Below the pieces are notes generated by a model that saw only the letters and a program-made list of their open reading frames with translations, searched no databases and was not told the DNA's origin. The position numbers and the translations under genes are program-made. 64,000 nucleotides of DNA from the NCBI GenBank assembly GCA_937872445.1, contig CALMSL010000161.1, positions 1-64,000 on the forward strand, given 5' to 3'. Shown here in pieces: positions 26,903-37,804 of the stretch; the first letter of the stretch is position 1, and every line of letters starts with the position of its first letter. This DNA comes from an uncultured Microbacteriaceae bacterium (GTDB taxonomy: Bacteria; Actinomycetota; Actinomycetes; Actinomycetales; Microbacteriaceae).

Positions 26903-27465
26903 TGGCTTCTACTGCAGACATTCGGAACGGCGTTGTGCTCAACATGGATGGCGGGCTCTGGACCGTCATAGAATTCCAGCACGTGAAGCCCGGCAAGGGT
27001 GGCGCGTTCGTGCGCACGAAGGTCAAGAACGTGCGCACCGGCAAAACCATCGACCGTACGTTCAACGCCGGCGCGAAGGTGGAGCTCGAAACCGTCGACC
27101 GTTCCGACTACCAGTACCTGTACAAGGACGGCGCGGGCTACGTCTTCATGAACGAATCCGACTACACCCAGATCACCCTGAGCGAGGAACAGGTCGGCGA
27201 TGCCCCGAACTTCATGCTCGAGAACCAGAGCGTGACGATCGCGCTGCACGACGGCGAACCGCTCTACGTGGAGCTCCCCGCCTCCGTCGTGCTCGAAATC
27301 ACCCAGACGGATCCGGGCCTTCAGGGCGACCGCTCCACCGGCGGCACGAAACCCGCGACGGTGGAAACCGGGTACCAGATCCAGGTGCCGCTCTTCATCG
27401 AGGAGAACACCAAGGTCAAGGTGGACACGCGGACGGGCGATTACCTCGGCCGCGTGAACGACTGA
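26902..27465 (+). CDS. efp: Translation elongation factor P
   Basis: Binds between the P and E sites and rescues ribosomes stalled at polyproline. The 187 residues comprise the KOW-like N-terminal domain ([18 protein letters not shown]) with the modifiable loop PGKGGAF, whose Lys is at about 34, then two OB domains. The block [31 protein letters not shown] near the end is the family signature region. Leaderless geometry and an overlapping palindrome lie upstream. nusB follows 16 bp later. Confidence 0.97.
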   Translation: MASTADIRNGVVLNMDGGLWTVIEFQHVKPGKGGAFVRTKVKNVRTGKTIDRTFNAGAKVELETVDRSDYQYLYKDGAGYVFMNESDYTQITLSEEQVGDAPNFMLENQSVTIALHDGEPLYVELPASVVLEITQTDPGLQGDRSTGGTKPATVETGYQIQVPLFIEENTKVKVDTRTGDYLGRVND

Positions 27466-27481
27466 CCGGGCAGTCGGGCCG

Positions 27482-27895
27482 ATGAGCGCACGCACAAAAG
27501 CACGCAAGCGTGCCCTCGACCTCCTGTACGGCGCTGACGTTCGATCGGAGACGCTGACCGCCGCCATCGCGGGTGCAGCGGCTCGCGCCGCCGCAGAACC
27601 GGGCCGGGCGACCTCCTGGGAGTACGCGCGGGAGATCTCAGAGGGCGTCGAAGCGCACCTGAGCGAAATCGACGAACTCATCGCGACCTACATGCAGGGC
27701 TGGACGATCAGCAGAATGCCGGCGATCGACCGGGCCATCGTGCGCATCGGAATCTGGGAGTTGATGTTCAACCCCGCGGTTCCGGATGGCGTCGCGATTT
27801 CCGAAGCGGTCGCTGCCGCGCGCACCTACAGCACGGAGGATTCGGCCGGGTTCGTGAACGGACTGCTGGGGCGCATCGCACAGACCCGGGTGTGA
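27482..27895 (+). CDS. nusB: Transcription antitermination factor NusB
   Basis: Cytoplasmic all-helical protein that joins NusE (S10) at boxA in rRNA antitermination complexes. 137 residues beginning MSARTKARKRALDLLYGADVR, with an Ala-rich second helix, IDELIATYMQGWTISRMPAIDRAIVRIGIWEL, and AISEAVAAARTYSTEDSAGFVNGLLGRI. It follows efp by 16 bp and is followed by the pyr promoter. No Shine-Dalgarno is obvious. Confidence 0.95.
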   Translation: MSARTKARKRALDLLYGADVRSETLTAAIAGAAARAAAEPGRATSWEYAREISEGVEAHLSEIDELIATYMQGWTISRMPAIDRAIVRIGIWELMFNPAVPDGVAISEAVAAARTYSTEDSAGFVNGLLGRIAQTRV

Positions 27896-27902
27896 GCGGG
27901 GC

Positions 27903-27908
27903 TATAGT
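27903..27908 (+). promoter_or_regulatory. -10 element TATAGT for the pyr operon
   Basis: TATAGT, 7 bp after the nusB stop, predicts transcription from about 27915 and a leader of about 50 nt that holds the PyrR-binding loop and ribosome-binding site. Confidence 0.5.
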
Positions 27909-27923
27909 TGTCAACGGAAGACA

Positions 27924-27957
27924 TCCTTTAACAGCCGTCCGGAGAGGCGGGGAAGGA
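27924..27957 (+). promoter_or_regulatory. PyrR-binding RNA hairpin overlapping the pyrR ribosome-binding site
   Basis: TCCGGAGAGGC (27938-27948) matches the PyrR-loop consensus UCCNGNGAGGY exactly. It is closed by CCG (27935-27937) with CGG (27948-27950), and TCCTT (27924-27928) can pair with AAGGA (27953-27957), the core of the ribosome-binding site. This fits translational repression by UMP-bound PyrR as known in mycobacteria. There is no terminator/antiterminator pair. Confidence 0.7.
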
Positions 27958-27964
27958 GGTCAGA

Positions 27965-28495
27965 ATGCCGCCGCGCGTCGTGCTGCAGCACGCTGATATC
28001 TCTCGGGCCTTGACCCGGATTTCGCACGAAATCCTCGAATCCAATCACGGCGGATCCGATCTCGTAATTCTCGGAATTCCCACGCGCGGGGTCATTCTCG
28101 CCGAGCGCATCGGCGCGATCCTCGATTCGATCGAACCGGGCAGCGGCACGGTCGGCACGCTCGACATCACGATGTACCGGGACGATTTGGGACGCAACCT
28201 GACCCGGACGCCGAGCCCCACCAGGATTCCCGCAGGCGGGATCGACGGCAAGACGGTGGTTCTCGTCGACGACGTCCTGTTTTCCGGCCGCACCGTCCGG
28301 GCGGCGCTGGATGCCATGGTCGATCTCGGTCGACCCCGCGCGGTGCGGCTTGCCGTGCTGGTGGATCGCGGCCACCGCGAACTGCCCATCCGCGCCGACT
28401 TCGTGGGAAAGAATCTGCCCAGTTCGCTCGCCGAACGCATTCACGTCCGCGTGGCGGAGATCGACGGGGTAGAGGAGGTGACGATCGAACCATGA
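27965..28495 (+). CDS. pyrR: Bifunctional pyr operon regulator / uracil phosphoribosyltransferase PyrR
   Basis: RNA-binding regulator of pyrimidine genes that also retains a phosphoribosyltransferase fold. 176 residues: a basic N-terminal region, [18 protein letters not shown], the DITMYRDDL block, and the PRPP-binding loop [25 protein letters not shown] lies about 6 nt before the ATG and is part of the candidate PyrR-binding hairpin, so self-regulation is likely. Its stop overlaps the pyrB ATG (ATGA). Confidence 0.96.
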   Translation: MPPRVVLQHADISRALTRISHEILESNHGGSDLVILGIPTRGVILAERIGAILDSIEPGSGTVGTLDITMYRDDLGRNLTRTPSPTRIPAGGIDGKTVVLVDDVLFSGRTVRAALDAMVDLGRPRAVRLAVLVDRGHRELPIRADFVGKNLPSSLAERIHVRVAEIDGVEEVTIEP

Positions 28496-29445
28496 GACAT
28501 CTGCTCAGCACGCGCGGCATCACGCGCGACCAGGCGATTCAGATCCTCGACGTGGCCGAGGACATGGCGGATGTCGCGACGCGGGAAGTCCCGCGGCTTC
28601 CCGTCCTGCGCGGCAAGACCGTCGTCAACCTGTTCTACGAAGACTCCACGCGCACGCGCATTTCGTTCGAAGCGGCGGCGAAACGGCTGAGCGCGGACGT
28701 CATCAACTTCAGCGCGAAGGGCTCGAGCGTGTCCAAGGGGGAAAGTTTGAAGGATACCGCGCAGACCCTCGCCGCGATGGGCGCGGATGCGGTGATCATT
28801 CGGCACCAATCCTCCGGTGCGCCCGAGGTGCTCGCGCGCAGCGGCTGGATTGATGCGGGAATCGTGAATGCCGGTGACGGCACCCACGAACACCCCACTC
28901 AGGCCCTGCTGGATGCGTTCACGATTCGGCGCAGAATTCACGGGCAGGCGGCTCGCGGCAAGAGCCTGGAGGGATGCAGCGTCACGATCGTCGGCGATAT
29001 CCTGCACTCCCGCGTGGCCCGCTCCAACGTGTGGCTTCTCACGTGCCTGGGAGCGCACGTGAGCCTCGTGGCGCCGGCGACGCTCATGCCCCTGGCCATC
29101 GGGGAGTGGCCGGTCGTGGTGGGCTACGACCTGGACAACGCGCTGTCGGCCGGCCCGGACGTCGTCATGATGCTGCGCATCCAGGCCGAGCGGATGCACG
29201 ACGCATTCTTCCCGAACGCGAGGGAATATTCCCGGCAGTGGGGGCTCGACGACGAGCGGCTGGCGCGGCTTCCCGAATCCACCATGGTGATGCACCCGGG
29301 GCCCATGAACCGGGGGCTGGAAATTTCGGCGGGCGCGGCGGATTCCCCGCGTTCCACCGTGCGCGAACAGGTCGCAAACGGGGTGTCGGTCAGGATGGCC
29401 GTGCTCTACCTGCTGCTGGCCGGCGCGATGGAGGGGGCGATATGA
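28492..29445 (+). CDS. pyrB: Aspartate carbamoyltransferase catalytic subunit
   Basis: Joins carbamoyl phosphate and aspartate, the committed step to UMP. 317 residues with the carbamoyl-phosphate motif [13 protein letters not shown], the aspartate-side [24 protein letters not shown], and [13 protein letters not shown]. No regulatory pyrI gene is present. The ATG overlaps the pyrR stop; the stop overlaps the pyrC ATG, so pyrR-pyrB-pyrC are coupled. Confidence 0.98.
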   Translation: MRHLLSTRGITRDQAIQILDVAEDMADVATREVPRLPVLRGKTVVNLFYEDSTRTRISFEAAAKRLSADVINFSAKGSSVSKGESLKDTAQTLAAMGADAVIIRHQSSGAPEVLARSGWIDAGIVNAGDGTHEHPTQALLDAFTIRRRIHGQAARGKSLEGCSVTIVGDILHSRVARSNVWLLTCLGAHVSLVAPATLMPLAIGEWPVVVGYDLDNALSAGPDVVMMLRIQAERMHDAFFPNAREYSRQWGLDDERLARLPESTMVMHPGPMNRGLEISAGAADSPRSTVREQVANGVSVRMAVLYLLLAGAMEGAI

Positions 29446-30785
29446 GCCAGCGGATACTTATTTCGGGCGTCGTGCTCGCCGACGGAACGTCGACGGACAT
29501 CCTGGTGTCCGACGGAATCGTCGCGGAACTCGGCACGGGGCTGTCCGACGCGAAAGCGCTGCCCATCGACGGGGCGGGGCTCCTCGCGCTGCCCGGACTG
29601 GTCGACCTGCACACGCACTTGCGCGAACCGGGCTTCGAGCACAGCGAAACCGTGCTCACCGGGTCCAGGGCGGCAGCAGCCGGCGGTTTCACGGCGGTGC
29701 ACGCGATGGCGAACACGTCACCCGTGGCGGACACGGCGGGCGTCGTCGAACAGGTGCAGGCGCTCGGCGAGGACGCCGGCTACGTGACCGTGCGTCCCGT
29801 CGGTGCCGTGACGATCGGCCTCGCCGGAGGACAGCTCGCCGAAATCGGCGCCATGGCCCAATCGCGGGCGAAGGTGCGGGTCTTCTCCGACGATGGGAAG
29901 TGCGTGTCGGATGCCGTCCTCATGAGACGCGCGCTCGAATACGTCACGACGTTCGACGGCGTGGTCGCCCAGCACGCCCAGGAGCCGCGGCTGACCGAGG
30001 ACGCCCAAATGAACGAGGGGGCGCTCAGCAGCGAGCTGGGGCTCGAGGGATGGCCGGCGGTCGCCGAGGAGGCGATCATCGCCCGCGATGTGCTGCTGGC
30101 CGAACACGTGGGAGCGAGGCTTCACGTGTGCCACGTGTCCACAGCGGGCTCCGTGGATGTCGTCCGGTGGGCGAAGGCGCGGGGAATCCGGGTGACGGCG
30201 GAGGTCACCCCGCACCACCTGCTCCTGACCGAGGACCTCGCCCGTTCCTATGATGCGCGGTTCAAGGTCAACCCGCCCCTGCGGAACCAGGCCGACGTCG
30301 AAGCGCTTCGCGCGGGTCTCGCGGACGGCACGATCGACATCATCGCGACAGACCACGCGCCGCATCCGGTCGAGGACAAGGATTGCGCGTGGGCGGACGC
30401 CGCATTCGGGATGGTCGGTTTGGAGTCGGCCCTGTCGGTGGTCCAGTCCGCGCTCATCGAATCCGGCATACTCGGATGGGCGGATGTCGCGCGGGTTTTC
30501 TCGCGTGTGCCCGCAGAGATCGGCAGAGTCGCCGGATACGACCGGGGAATCGCCCAGGGCGCCCCCGCGCACATCACGCTCGTGGACCCGGCGGCGCGCC
30601 GGGAGTTCGCGAGAGGAGATTTGCGGGGCCGATCCGCGAACTCGCCGTACCTGGGGATGACGCTTCCCGGGCGCGTCGTGGCGACGATCCACCACGGTTA
30701 CCCGACCGTGCTGGACGGCGAACTCCGCAGCGTCGAGCAGGTTGCGATCAGCAGAGGAAAGGGCGGGAGCGAGAGTCGTGGATAG
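29442..30785 (+). CDS. pyrC: Dihydroorotase
   Basis: Zinc amidohydrolase that cyclises carbamoyl aspartate to dihydroorotate. From ATG 29442 there are 447 residues, typical of type I enzymes. Metal-site motifs are [10 protein letters not shown] near 55-64, later His in [11 protein letters not shown] and TAEVTPHHL, and the Asp in IIATDHAPH. The frame is open far upstream, but ATG 29442 overlaps the pyrB stop and gives [15 protein letters not shown]. The C-terminus runs 8 bp into the next gene. Confidence 0.97.
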   Translation: MSQRILISGVVLADGTSTDILVSDGIVAELGTGLSDAKALPIDGAGLLALPGLVDLHTHLREPGFEHSETVLTGSRAAAAGGFTAVHAMANTSPVADTAGVVEQVQALGEDAGYVTVRPVGAVTIGLAGGQLAEIGAMAQSRAKVRVFSDDGKCVSDAVLMRRALEYVTTFDGVVAQHAQEPRLTEDAQMNEGALSSELGLEGWPAVAEEAIIARDVLLAEHVGARLHVCHVSTAGSVDVVRWAKARGIRVTAEVTPHHLLLTEDLARSYDARFKVNPPLRNQADVEALRAGLADGTIDIIATDHAPHPVEDKDCAWADAAFGMVGLESALSVVQSALIESGILGWADVARVFSRVPAEIGRVAGYDRGIAQGAPAHITLVDPAARREFARGDLRGRSANSPYLGMTLPGRVVATIHHGYPTVLDGELRSVEQVAISRGKGGSESRG

Positions 30786-31266
30786 GTATCTTCCCAGCAT
30801 CATCATCGGCGCGGTCTTCGTGCTGGCAATTGTCGGCATGTACCTCGGCTGGCGCGCGCGCTCCCGGGCGCAGGGCGATCTGGGTGACCTTCCGCCGGTC
30901 CCCGCGGCACCGGGAGATGTGCTCGCCACGGCACACGGCCTGTACGTCGCAACAACCGACTTCCAGCAGCCGCTCGAGCGCGTGACCGCGAGAGGACTCG
31001 GGTTCCGCTCGCGGGCGGAGATCCGCGTCGCCCCGGCGGGAATCACGGTCGGCCTCACCGGCCGCGAACCATTCTTCATCCCGCGGCATGAGCTGCGCGC
31101 CGTGCAGCGAGCCACCTGGACCATCGACAAGGCCGTGGAGAAACGCGGCCTCGTGGTGATTTCCTGGCTCTGGGGCGAGCGTGACGTGGACACGTACTTC
31201 CGGCTGGATGATGACCCAGGCGAGTTTGTGGCCGCCGCCGCGGCACTCGTGGAGGTCGGGCAATGA
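30778..31266 (+). CDS. Membrane protein with bacterial PH-like domain in the pyr operon
   Basis: 162 residues from GTG 30778 ([20 protein letters not shown]): an N-terminal transmembrane helix (about 6-24), a basic WRARSRAQ stop-transfer, and a cytoplasmic beta-rich domain (about 45-160; [38 protein letters not shown]) resembling bacterial PH-like domains. A homologue sits between pyrC and carA in mycobacteria as well. No enzyme motif is visible and the role is unknown. It overlaps pyrC by 8 bp and carA by 4 bp, so it is firmly inside the operon. Confidence 0.82.
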   Translation: MDRYLPSIIIGAVFVLAIVGMYLGWRARSRAQGDLGDLPPVPAAPGDVLATAHGLYVATTDFQQPLERVTARGLGFRSRAEIRVAPAGITVGLTGREPFFIPRHELRAVQRATWTIDKAVEKRGLVVISWLWGERDVDTYFRLDDDPGEFVAAAAALVEVGQ

Positions 31267-32405
31267 CACGGCACGCGGAAGCGGCAGTTCTGGTTCTGGA
31301 GGATGGTTCCCGCTACGAGGGCCGCGCGCACGGCGCGCTGGGCACGGCGCTCGGCGAGGTCGTGTTCTCCACCGGAATGACCGGGTATCAGGAGACGATC
31401 ACGGACCCGTCCTACGCGGGTCAAATCGTGCTCATGACGGCGCCGCACATCGGGAACACCGGGGTCAACGATGAGGATGCCGAGTCGGCTCGAATCTGGG
31501 TTGCCGGATTCGTGGTGCGAGATCCGTCCCGCACGGTGTCCAGTCATCGGGCGACCGAGAGCCTGGACGCGGCGCTCGACCGGGAGAGCATTGTGGGAAT
31601 CAGCGGCATCGACACGCGGGCCGTGACGCGGAGGCTGCGGTCGGTCGGCGTCATGCGCGGGGGGATCTTCTCCGGACGGGACGTGGGGCGCTCGGCCGCA
31701 GAGCAGCTTGCGGCAGTGCTGGGCAGCGAAGAGATGGCGGGGCAGAACCTTTCCGAACGCGTATCCATCGCCGAACTCGATCGGCTTCCGGCCCGCGGCG
31801 AGTCGATGGGAACCGTGGTCGTGCTCGACCTCGGAGTGAAATCCTCGACGCTGCGTTACCTCACCGAACGCGGATTCGACGTTCTCGTGGTTCCGCAGTC
31901 GATTACGGCGCCGGAGATTTTCGCCCTCGGGCCGGATGCCGTCTTCTTCTCGAACGGGCCGGGAGATCCCGGTGCTTCGGACCGCCATGTCGAACTTCTG
32001 CGGGAGGTGCTTCGTGCCGGCGTGCCGTTCTTCGGAATCTGCTTCGGCAACCAACTGCTCGGCCGCGCGCTCGGATTCGGCACGTACAAGCTCCCGTTCG
32101 GCCATCGCGGAATCAACCAGCCGGTGCTCGATCGCGCCACCGGAAGGACGGAAATCACCGCCCACAACCATGGCTTCGCGGTTGACGCGCCGATCGGCGA
32201 GGTCACGCTGTCGCCCGCGGGTTTCGGCCGCGTGGAGGTGAGCCACGTGAACCTCAATGACAACGTCGTGGAGGGCCTGCGGGCGCTGGACATTCCGGCG
32301 TTCTCCGTCCAGTACCACCCAGAGGCGGCAGCGGGCCCGCACGATGCGAACTACCTGTTCGACCGATTCCGGGATCTGGTCATGACGAAGAAAGCCCAAA
32401 GCTGA
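31263..32405 (+). CDS. carA: Carbamoyl phosphate synthase small (glutaminase) subunit
   Basis: Releases ammonia from glutamine for CarB. 380 residues: the N-terminal CPSase domain ([24 protein letters not shown]), and a class I amidotransferase domain with the nucleophile in [16 protein letters not shown] and the His-Glu pair in [12 protein letters not shown]. The ATG overlaps the preceding stop by four bases; the stop shares one base with carB ATG. Supplies carbamoyl phosphate for pyrimidines and, in the cell, arginine. Confidence 0.98.
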   Translation: MTRHAEAAVLVLEDGSRYEGRAHGALGTALGEVVFSTGMTGYQETITDPSYAGQIVLMTAPHIGNTGVNDEDAESARIWVAGFVVRDPSRTVSSHRATESLDAALDRESIVGISGIDTRAVTRRLRSVGVMRGGIFSGRDVGRSAAEQLAAVLGSEEMAGQNLSERVSIAELDRLPARGESMGTVVVLDLGVKSSTLRYLTERGFDVLVVPQSITAPEIFALGPDAVFFSNGPGDPGASDRHVELLREVLRAGVPFFGICFGNQLLGRALGFGTYKLPFGHRGINQPVLDRATGRTEITAHNHGFAVDAPIGEVTLSPAGFGRVEVSHVNLNDNVVEGLRALDIPAFSVQYHPEAAAGPHDANYLFDRFRDLVMTKKAQS

Positions 32406-35400
32406 TGCCCAAGCGCGACGACATCCGCTCCGTCCTCGTCATCGGGTCCGGCCCGATCGTGATCGGCCAGGCCTGCGAATTCGACTATTCGGGCACCCAG
32501 GCGTGCCGAGTGCTGCGCGAGGAGGGCGTGCGCGTCATCCTCATCAATTCGAACCCCGCGACGATCATGACGGACCCGGATTTTGCGGATGCCACCTATG
32601 TGGAGCCCATCACGTGGGAAGTCATCGAATCGATCATCGTGAAGGAACGCCCGGATGCGATTCTGCCGACGCTCGGCGGCCAGACCGCGCTGAACGCCGC
32701 GGTCGAGCTGCACGAGCACGGGATACTCGAAAAGTACGGCGTCGAGCTGATCGGCGCGAACCTGGACGCCATCCGCAAGGGCGAGGATCGGCAGCTGTTC
32801 AAGGACCTCGTCATCGAGGCCGGGGCCGACGTTGCCCGATCGCACATCGCGCACACCGTGGCGGAGGCGATCGACTTCGCGGAAGATCTCGGGTATCCGC
32901 TCGCCATCCGGCCATCCTTCACGATGGGCGGCCTCGGCAGCGGTTTCGCCCACACTCGCGACGAACTCGTCCGCATGGTCTCGGATGGGCTGCACCAGTC
33001 GCCGACGAGCGAGGTGCTCCTGGAGGAATCGATTCTGGGCTGGAAGGAATACGAACTCGAGCTCATGCGGGACAACTCGGACAACACCGTCGTGGTGTGT
33101 TCGATCGAGAACGTCGACCCGGTGGGGGTGCACACGGGCGATTCGATTACGGTCGCGCCCGCTCTCACGCTCACCGATCGGGAATTCCAGAACCTGCGCG
33201 ACATCGGAATCGACATCATCAGGCTCGTGGGTGTCGACACGGGCGGGTGCAACATCCAGTTCGCGGTCGACCCGTCGAACGGCCGCGTGATCGTGATCGA
33301 AATGAACCCGCGGGTTTCGCGTTCGAGCGCCCTCGCGAGCAAGGCCACCGGGTTCCCGATCGCGAAGATCGCGGCGAAGCTGGCGATCGGCTACCGTCTG
33401 GATGAGATCCCCAACGACATCACGCGCGTGACCCCGGCGAGCTTCGAACCGACGCTCGATTACGTCGTCGTAAAGGTGCCGCGGTTCGCGTTCGAAAAGT
33501 TCCCCGCCGCCGATCCGACCCTGACCACCACCATGAAGTCGGTCGGCGAGGCGATGGCGATCGGCCGCAACTACGCGTCGGCGCTGCAAAAAGCGCTCCG
33601 GTCACTGGAGAAACGGGGCTCGAGTTTCCACTGGGCCGGTTCCCCCGGCGACACGGCGGAACTGCTTGCGAAGGCGAGCATCCCCACGGATGGCCGCATC
33701 GTGACGGTGCAGCAGGCGCTGCGGGCCGGCGCGACGATCGACGACGTGTTTTCGGCGACGGGCATCGACCCGTGGTTTCTCGACCAGATCGCCCTGATCA
33801 ACGAGATCGCCCACGAGGTGCGCGCGGCAGAGGCGCTCGATCGCGACGTGCTGCGCCGGGCGAAGGACCACGGGTTCAGCGATGCTCAGCTCGCCGAGCT
33901 TCGCGGCCTGGATGAGGCGGCGGTCCGCGCCATCCGCCATCACGAAGGTGTTCGGCCCGTGTTCAAGACGGTCGACACGTGCGCGGGCGAGTTCCCCGCG
34001 CTCACCCCGTACCACTACTCGAGCTACGACGACGAGACCGAGGTCGAGCCGAGCGATCGGCGCAAGGTGGTGATTCTGGGGTCGGGCCCGAACCGAATCG
34101 GGCAGGGGGTCGAATTCGACTACTCGTGCGTGCATGCCGCATTCGCGCTCTCGGATGCCGGATTCGAAACGATCATGATCAACTGCAACCCCGAGACGGT
34201 GTCCACCGACTACGACACGAGCGACCGGCTCTATTTCGAACCGCTCACCCTCGAAGATGTGCTCGCGGTGATCGATGCCGAACGTGCCAGCGGCGAACTC
34301 GTCGGCGTCGTCGTGCAGCTCGGCGGCCAGACGGCGCTCGGGCTCGCGAAGGGACTGGAGGCCGCAGGGGTGCCCATCCTCGGAACGTCGCCGACGGCGA
34401 TCGATCTCGCCGAGGAGCGGGGCTTCTTCTCGCGGATCCTCGGCGAGGCCGGGCTTCTCGCGCCGCGCAACGGCACGGCCACGGATCTGGACACCGCGAT
34501 CGCCGTCGCGGACGAGATCGGCTATCCGGTCCTCGTGCGGCCCTCCTTCGTGCTCGGCGGACGCGGCATGGAGATCGTTTACGACGCCGAAACGCTTCGC
34601 GGATATTTCGACCGGGTCGCGGACCAGGTCATCATCTCGCCGGAGCTGCCGCTCCTGGTCGACCGATTCCTCGACGACGCGATCGAGATCGACGTCGACG
34701 CCCTGTTCGACGGCGACGAGCTCTACATTGGCGGCGTCATGGAGCACCTCGAGGAGGCCGGGATCCACTCGGGAGATTCCTCCTGCACCCTCCCGCCGGT
34801 GACGCTCGGCCGCACCATGATCGACGGGATTCGCGACGCGACGGAAGCGATCGCGAGGGGGGTCGGCGTTTGCGGGCTCCTGAACGTCCAGTTCGCGATC
34901 GGCCAGGGCGTGCTGTACGTGCTCGAGGCGAATCCGCGGGCCTCGCGAACCGTTCCCTTCGTGTCCAAGGCTCTGGGAATTCCGCTCGCGAAGGCTGCGG
35001 CGCTCCTCATGGTGGGCTCCAGCATCCGTTCGCTCATCGGCGAGGGGATGCTGCCGGCCGTGGACGGCCTGCACGTTCCCATGGATTCGCCGGTCGCCGT
35101 GAAGGAAGCCGTGCTGCCGTTCCGTCGATTCCGCACCGCGGAAGGGAAAATCGTCGACTCCATCCTGGGGCCCGAGATGCGCTCCACCGGCGAAGTGATG
35201 GGAATCGACTCCAATTTCCCGAAGGCTTTCGCCAAGAGCCAGGCGGCCGCCTACGGCGGCCTGCCGGGGAGCGGAACGGTGTTCGTCTCCGTGGCGGATC
35301 GCGATAAGCGCGCGATCGTGCTCCCCGTGCTCCGCCTTCAGCAATTGGGGTTCGCCATCCTCGCGACGCAGGGAACAGCGGAAGTGCTCGCCCGCAACGG

Positions 35401-35743
35401 CATTGACGCGCGCATCGTCCGGAAGCAGTCCGACGCCGAAACCCCGGACAGCGACCCGCGCACAATCGTCGACCTCATCACGGCGGGGGAGGTCGACATC
35501 GTGATCAACACGCCCAGCGGTCGAACCGCCCGCGCCGACGGCTACGAAATTCGAACCGCGACGGTCGCCGCGGACAAGGCGCTGTTCACGACCATCGCCC
35601 AACTGGGCGCCGCGGTGTCCTCGGTGGAAGCAATTCGCGAGGGATTCACCGTCCGGTCGCTTCAGGATTACGCGCTCGACCGCGCAGAGCGGCTCGAACG
35701 GGAGCGTGGGCGCGAGGCGTTCCGGGTGGCAGATCATGTCTGA
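32405..35743 (+). CDS. carB: Carbamoyl phosphate synthase large subunit
   Basis: Makes carbamoyl phosphate from bicarbonate, ammonia and two ATP. The 1112 residues are two homologous ATP-grasp halves: [22 protein letters not shown] at the start and [21 protein letters not shown] at about 555, each followed by ATP-grasp blocks ([24 protein letters not shown]). An oligomerisation region lies between them, and an MGS-like allosteric domain at the C-terminus (about 955-1100) where UMP and ornithine act in relatives. carA-carB are coupled, and carB overlaps pyrF by 8 bp. Confidence 0.98.
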   Translation: MPKRDDIRSVLVIGSGPIVIGQACEFDYSGTQACRVLREEGVRVILINSNPATIMTDPDFADATYVEPITWEVIESIIVKERPDAILPTLGGQTALNAAVELHEHGILEKYGVELIGANLDAIRKGEDRQLFKDLVIEAGADVARSHIAHTVAEAIDFAEDLGYPLAIRPSFTMGGLGSGFAHTRDELVRMVSDGLHQSPTSEVLLEESILGWKEYELELMRDNSDNTVVVCSIENVDPVGVHTGDSITVAPALTLTDREFQNLRDIGIDIIRLVGVDTGGCNIQFAVDPSNGRVIVIEMNPRVSRSSALASKATGFPIAKIAAKLAIGYRLDEIPNDITRVTPASFEPTLDYVVVKVPRFAFEKFPAADPTLTTTMKSVGEAMAIGRNYASALQKALRSLEKRGSSFHWAGSPGDTAELLAKASIPTDGRIVTVQQALRAGATIDDVFSATGIDPWFLDQIALINEIAHEVRAAEALDRDVLRRAKDHGFSDAQLAELRGLDEAAVRAIRHHEGVRPVFKTVDTCAGEFPALTPYHYSSYDDETEVEPSDRRKVVILGSGPNRIGQGVEFDYSCVHAAFALSDAGFETIMINCNPETVSTDYDTSDRLYFEPLTLEDVLAVIDAERASGELVGVVVQLGGQTALGLAKGLEAAGVPILGTSPTAIDLAEERGFFSRILGEAGLLAPRNGTATDLDTAIAVADEIGYPVLVRPSFVLGGRGMEIVYDAETLRGYFDRVADQVIISPELPLLVDRFLDDAIEIDVDALFDGDELYIGGVMEHLEEAGIHSGDSSCTLPPVTLGRTMIDGIRDATEAIARGVGVCGLLNVQFAIGQGVLYVLEANPRASRTVPFVSKALGIPLAKAAALLMVGSSIRSLIGEGMLPAVDGLHVPMDSPVAVKEAVLPFRRFRTAEGKIVDSILGPEMRSTGEVMGIDSNFPKAFAKSQAAAYGGLPGSGTVFVSVADRDKRAIVLPVLRLQQLGFAILATQGTAEVLARNGIDARIVRKQSDAETPDSDPRTIVDLITAGEVDIVINTPSGRTARADGYEIRTATVAADKALFTTIAQLGAAVSSVEAIREGFTVRSLQDYALDRAERLERERGREAFRVADHV

Positions 35744-36599
35744 GCGCGCGTTTGGCGACAGGCTCGCCGCCGCGTTTGCGGAGCGCGGCCAGCTTTGCGT
35801 GGGCATCGATCCGCATCCGTTTCTCCTCGACGAGTGGGGGCTGCCGGATTCCGCGGAGGGCCTGCGCGAATTCGGGCTCAGGGTGGTGGATGCGGCAGAC
35901 GGCGTTGTGGGAATCGTGAAACCCCAGGTGGCGTTCTTCGAGAGGCACGGTTCCGCCGGATACTCGGCACTCGAGCAGATCCTCGACCGTGCGCGCCAGG
36001 CGAACCTTCTCGTGATCGCCGATGTGAAACGCGGCGATCTCGGCACCTCGGTGGAGGCGTACGGTCAGGCGTGGTTGACGCCGGGAAGCACGCTCGAGGC
36101 CCACGCCATGACGATCAGCGCGTATCAGGGGGTCGGATCGATCGCGGAGCCGATCGCGCTCGCGCAATCCACAGGCAAGGGCCTGTTCGTTCTCGCCGCC
36201 ACCTCGAACCCGGAGGCGACGAGCATCCAGACGGCCCGTGTCGCCACGGGGGAGTATGCCGGAGAAACGGTGGCCGCCGCTATTGTCAAAGAGGTGAATG
36301 CCATCAACGGTGCCGCGGGCGATCGCGTGGGTTCGCTGGGAGTGGTTCTGGGCGCGACCGTGTCCGCCGACTCCTACGGGATATCGCTCGAGGAGCTCGC
36401 CGCTGCACCCTCGACCACCGTGCTCGCGCCGGGGTTCGGGTTTCAGGGCGCGAAATTCGCCGAAATTCGCACACGCTTCGGGCCGCTGACCCCGGTGACA
36501 ATCGTCGCGGTCTCCCGCGGCGTGCTGTCAGCAGGGCCGGGCCGGATCGCCGAGGCCATGTCGCGTGCAGCAGGGGAGTTGTCGGAATGCCTCGCGTAA
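35736..36599 (+). CDS. pyrF: Orotidine 5'-phosphate decarboxylase, type 2
   Basis: Decarboxylates OMP to UMP, the last step of the pathway. 287 residues from ATG 35736, which overlaps the carB end. The longer type-2 (actinobacterial) form is indicated by [16 protein letters not shown] and the catalytic block [13 protein letters not shown] with the Lys between two Asp. APGFGFQG is the phosphate-binding region. pyrD and pyrE are not in the window, so the operon is incomplete here. Confidence 0.96.
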   Translation: MSERAFGDRLAAAFAERGQLCVGIDPHPFLLDEWGLPDSAEGLREFGLRVVDAADGVVGIVKPQVAFFERHGSAGYSALEQILDRARQANLLVIADVKRGDLGTSVEAYGQAWLTPGSTLEAHAMTISAYQGVGSIAEPIALAQSTGKGLFVLAATSNPEATSIQTARVATGEYAGETVAAAIVKEVNAINGAAGDRVGSLGVVLGATVSADSYGISLEELAAAPSTTVLAPGFGFQGAKFAEIRTRFGPLTPVTIVAVSRGVLSAGPGRIAEAMSRAAGELSECLA

Positions 36600-37492
36600 C
36601 CCCGCCGGAAGTCGACCGTGTCGCGGCATCCCATGCCGCGGTCGCAGCGCGCCGTGCCCGCGCCGAGGTCAAACGGTCGATTGCCGAGCGGCGCAGAAGC
36701 CCCAGCGAGGTGCTCGAGGCGGGGTGGGCAAACCCCGGCAGCGCGGAAGCGACCCTCCGGGTCCGCGAACTCGTCTCCAGCATCCCGGGGCTCGGACCCG
36801 TGCGTTCTGCCCGGATCCTCGCTGAGCTCGGAATCTCGGAATCCAAGCGCGTCGGCGGGCTCGGGGTGCGGCAGCGCGTCATCCTGCGGGACTGGCTCGC
36901 TCGCCGCGAACGGCGCGGATCAGCGCCAGCGTCGTCCCATCTTGTCGTCCTTGCCGGCCCCACCGCCGTCGGCAAGGGCGCGGTTTCGCGCCATATTCGC
37001 GAGCACCACCCGAACGTCCTGCTGTCGGTTTCCGCCACGACCCGGCCGCCGAGGCCCGGCGAGGTCGACGGCGTCGACTACCGGTTCGTGTCCGACGATG
37101 AGTTCGACCGCATGATTCGCGCGGGCGCCATGCTGGAAACCGCGACCGTTCACAATGCGTACCGGTATGGGACGCCGCGCGCACCGATCGAGTCTGCCCT
37201 TGCGGAGGGCAGGAGCGTGCTCCTAGAAATCGATCTCCAGGGTGCCAGAGCCGTCAAGGCGGTCATGCCGGACGCGATTCTCGTGTTTCTGCTGCCGCCG
37301 AGCTGGGAGGAACTTGTGCGCAGGCTCATCGGCCGGGGCACGGAGGACACGGCTGAGCAGTCCCGCAGGCTGGAGACGGCGAAAGTCGAATTGGCCGCCC
37401 AGGACGAGTTCGATTACCGGGTCGTGAACAGCGACGTCAGCCAGGCGGCGCAGGAGGTCGTAGACTTGATGGCGATTCACGACGAACACTAA
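36587..37492 (+). CDS. gmk: Guanylate kinase with N-terminal mIHF-type DNA-binding domain
   Basis: 301 residues, about 100 more than a usual guanylate kinase. Residues 1 to about 105 form the extension: a basic helical segment ([25 protein letters not shown]) and a helix-hairpin-helix-like block [19 protein letters not shown], the pattern of actinobacterial integration host factor (mIHF). Residues about 119-301 are guanylate kinase: P-loop [10 protein letters not shown] (124-133), [31 protein letters not shown], and [12 protein letters not shown]. In mycobacteria mihF and gmk are separate neighbours, so this looks like a fusion. The ATG overlaps pyrF by 13 bp. There is no stop or start between the two parts. 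Confidence 0.92.
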   Translation: MPRVTPPEVDRVAASHAAVAARRARAEVKRSIAERRRSPSEVLEAGWANPGSAEATLRVRELVSSIPGLGPVRSARILAELGISESKRVGGLGVRQRVILRDWLARRERRGSAPASSHLVVLAGPTAVGKGAVSRHIREHHPNVLLSVSATTRPPRPGEVDGVDYRFVSDDEFDRMIRAGAMLETATVHNAYRYGTPRAPIESALAEGRSVLLEIDLQGARAVKAVMPDAILVFLLPPSWEELVRRLIGRGTEDTAEQSRRLETAKVELAAQDEFDYRVVNSDVSQAAQEVVDLMAIHDEH

Positions 37493-37503
37493 GGAGTTTA
37501 GAC

Positions 37504-37761
37504 ATGGTTGACCGCGCCAAGGGCATCATCGACCCGCCCATTGACGAACTGTTGACCAAGGTCGACTCGAAGTACGCTCTCGTCATCTTCGCGTCCAAGC
37601 GGGCACGGCAGATCAACGACTATTACGCGGACCTGCACGAGGGAAGCCTGTACAACAACGTCGGGCCGCTCGTGGATTCGACGATCGATGACAAACCGCT
37701 GTCCGTGGCGATGCGCGAGATCAACGAGGGCAAGCTCGTCGTCAAACCTCTCGCCGAGTAG
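37504..37761 (+). CDS. rpoZ: DNA-directed RNA polymerase omega subunit
   Basis: 85-residue omega subunit that helps assemble RNA polymerase beta prime. Visible are [32 protein letters not shown] and the C-terminal [11 protein letters not shown] block. AAGGAG sits 8 nt before the ATG. It lies 11 bp after gmk, the usual gmk-rpoZ-coaBC order. Confidence 0.97.
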   Translation: MVDRAKGIIDPPIDELLTKVDSKYALVIFASKRARQINDYYADLHEGSLYNNVGPLVDSTIDDKPLSVAMREINEGKLVVKPLAE

Positions 37762-37804
37762 ATTCCCCGGGAACTCTCTGGACCGCAAGGAGCTCGACTG
37801 CACA

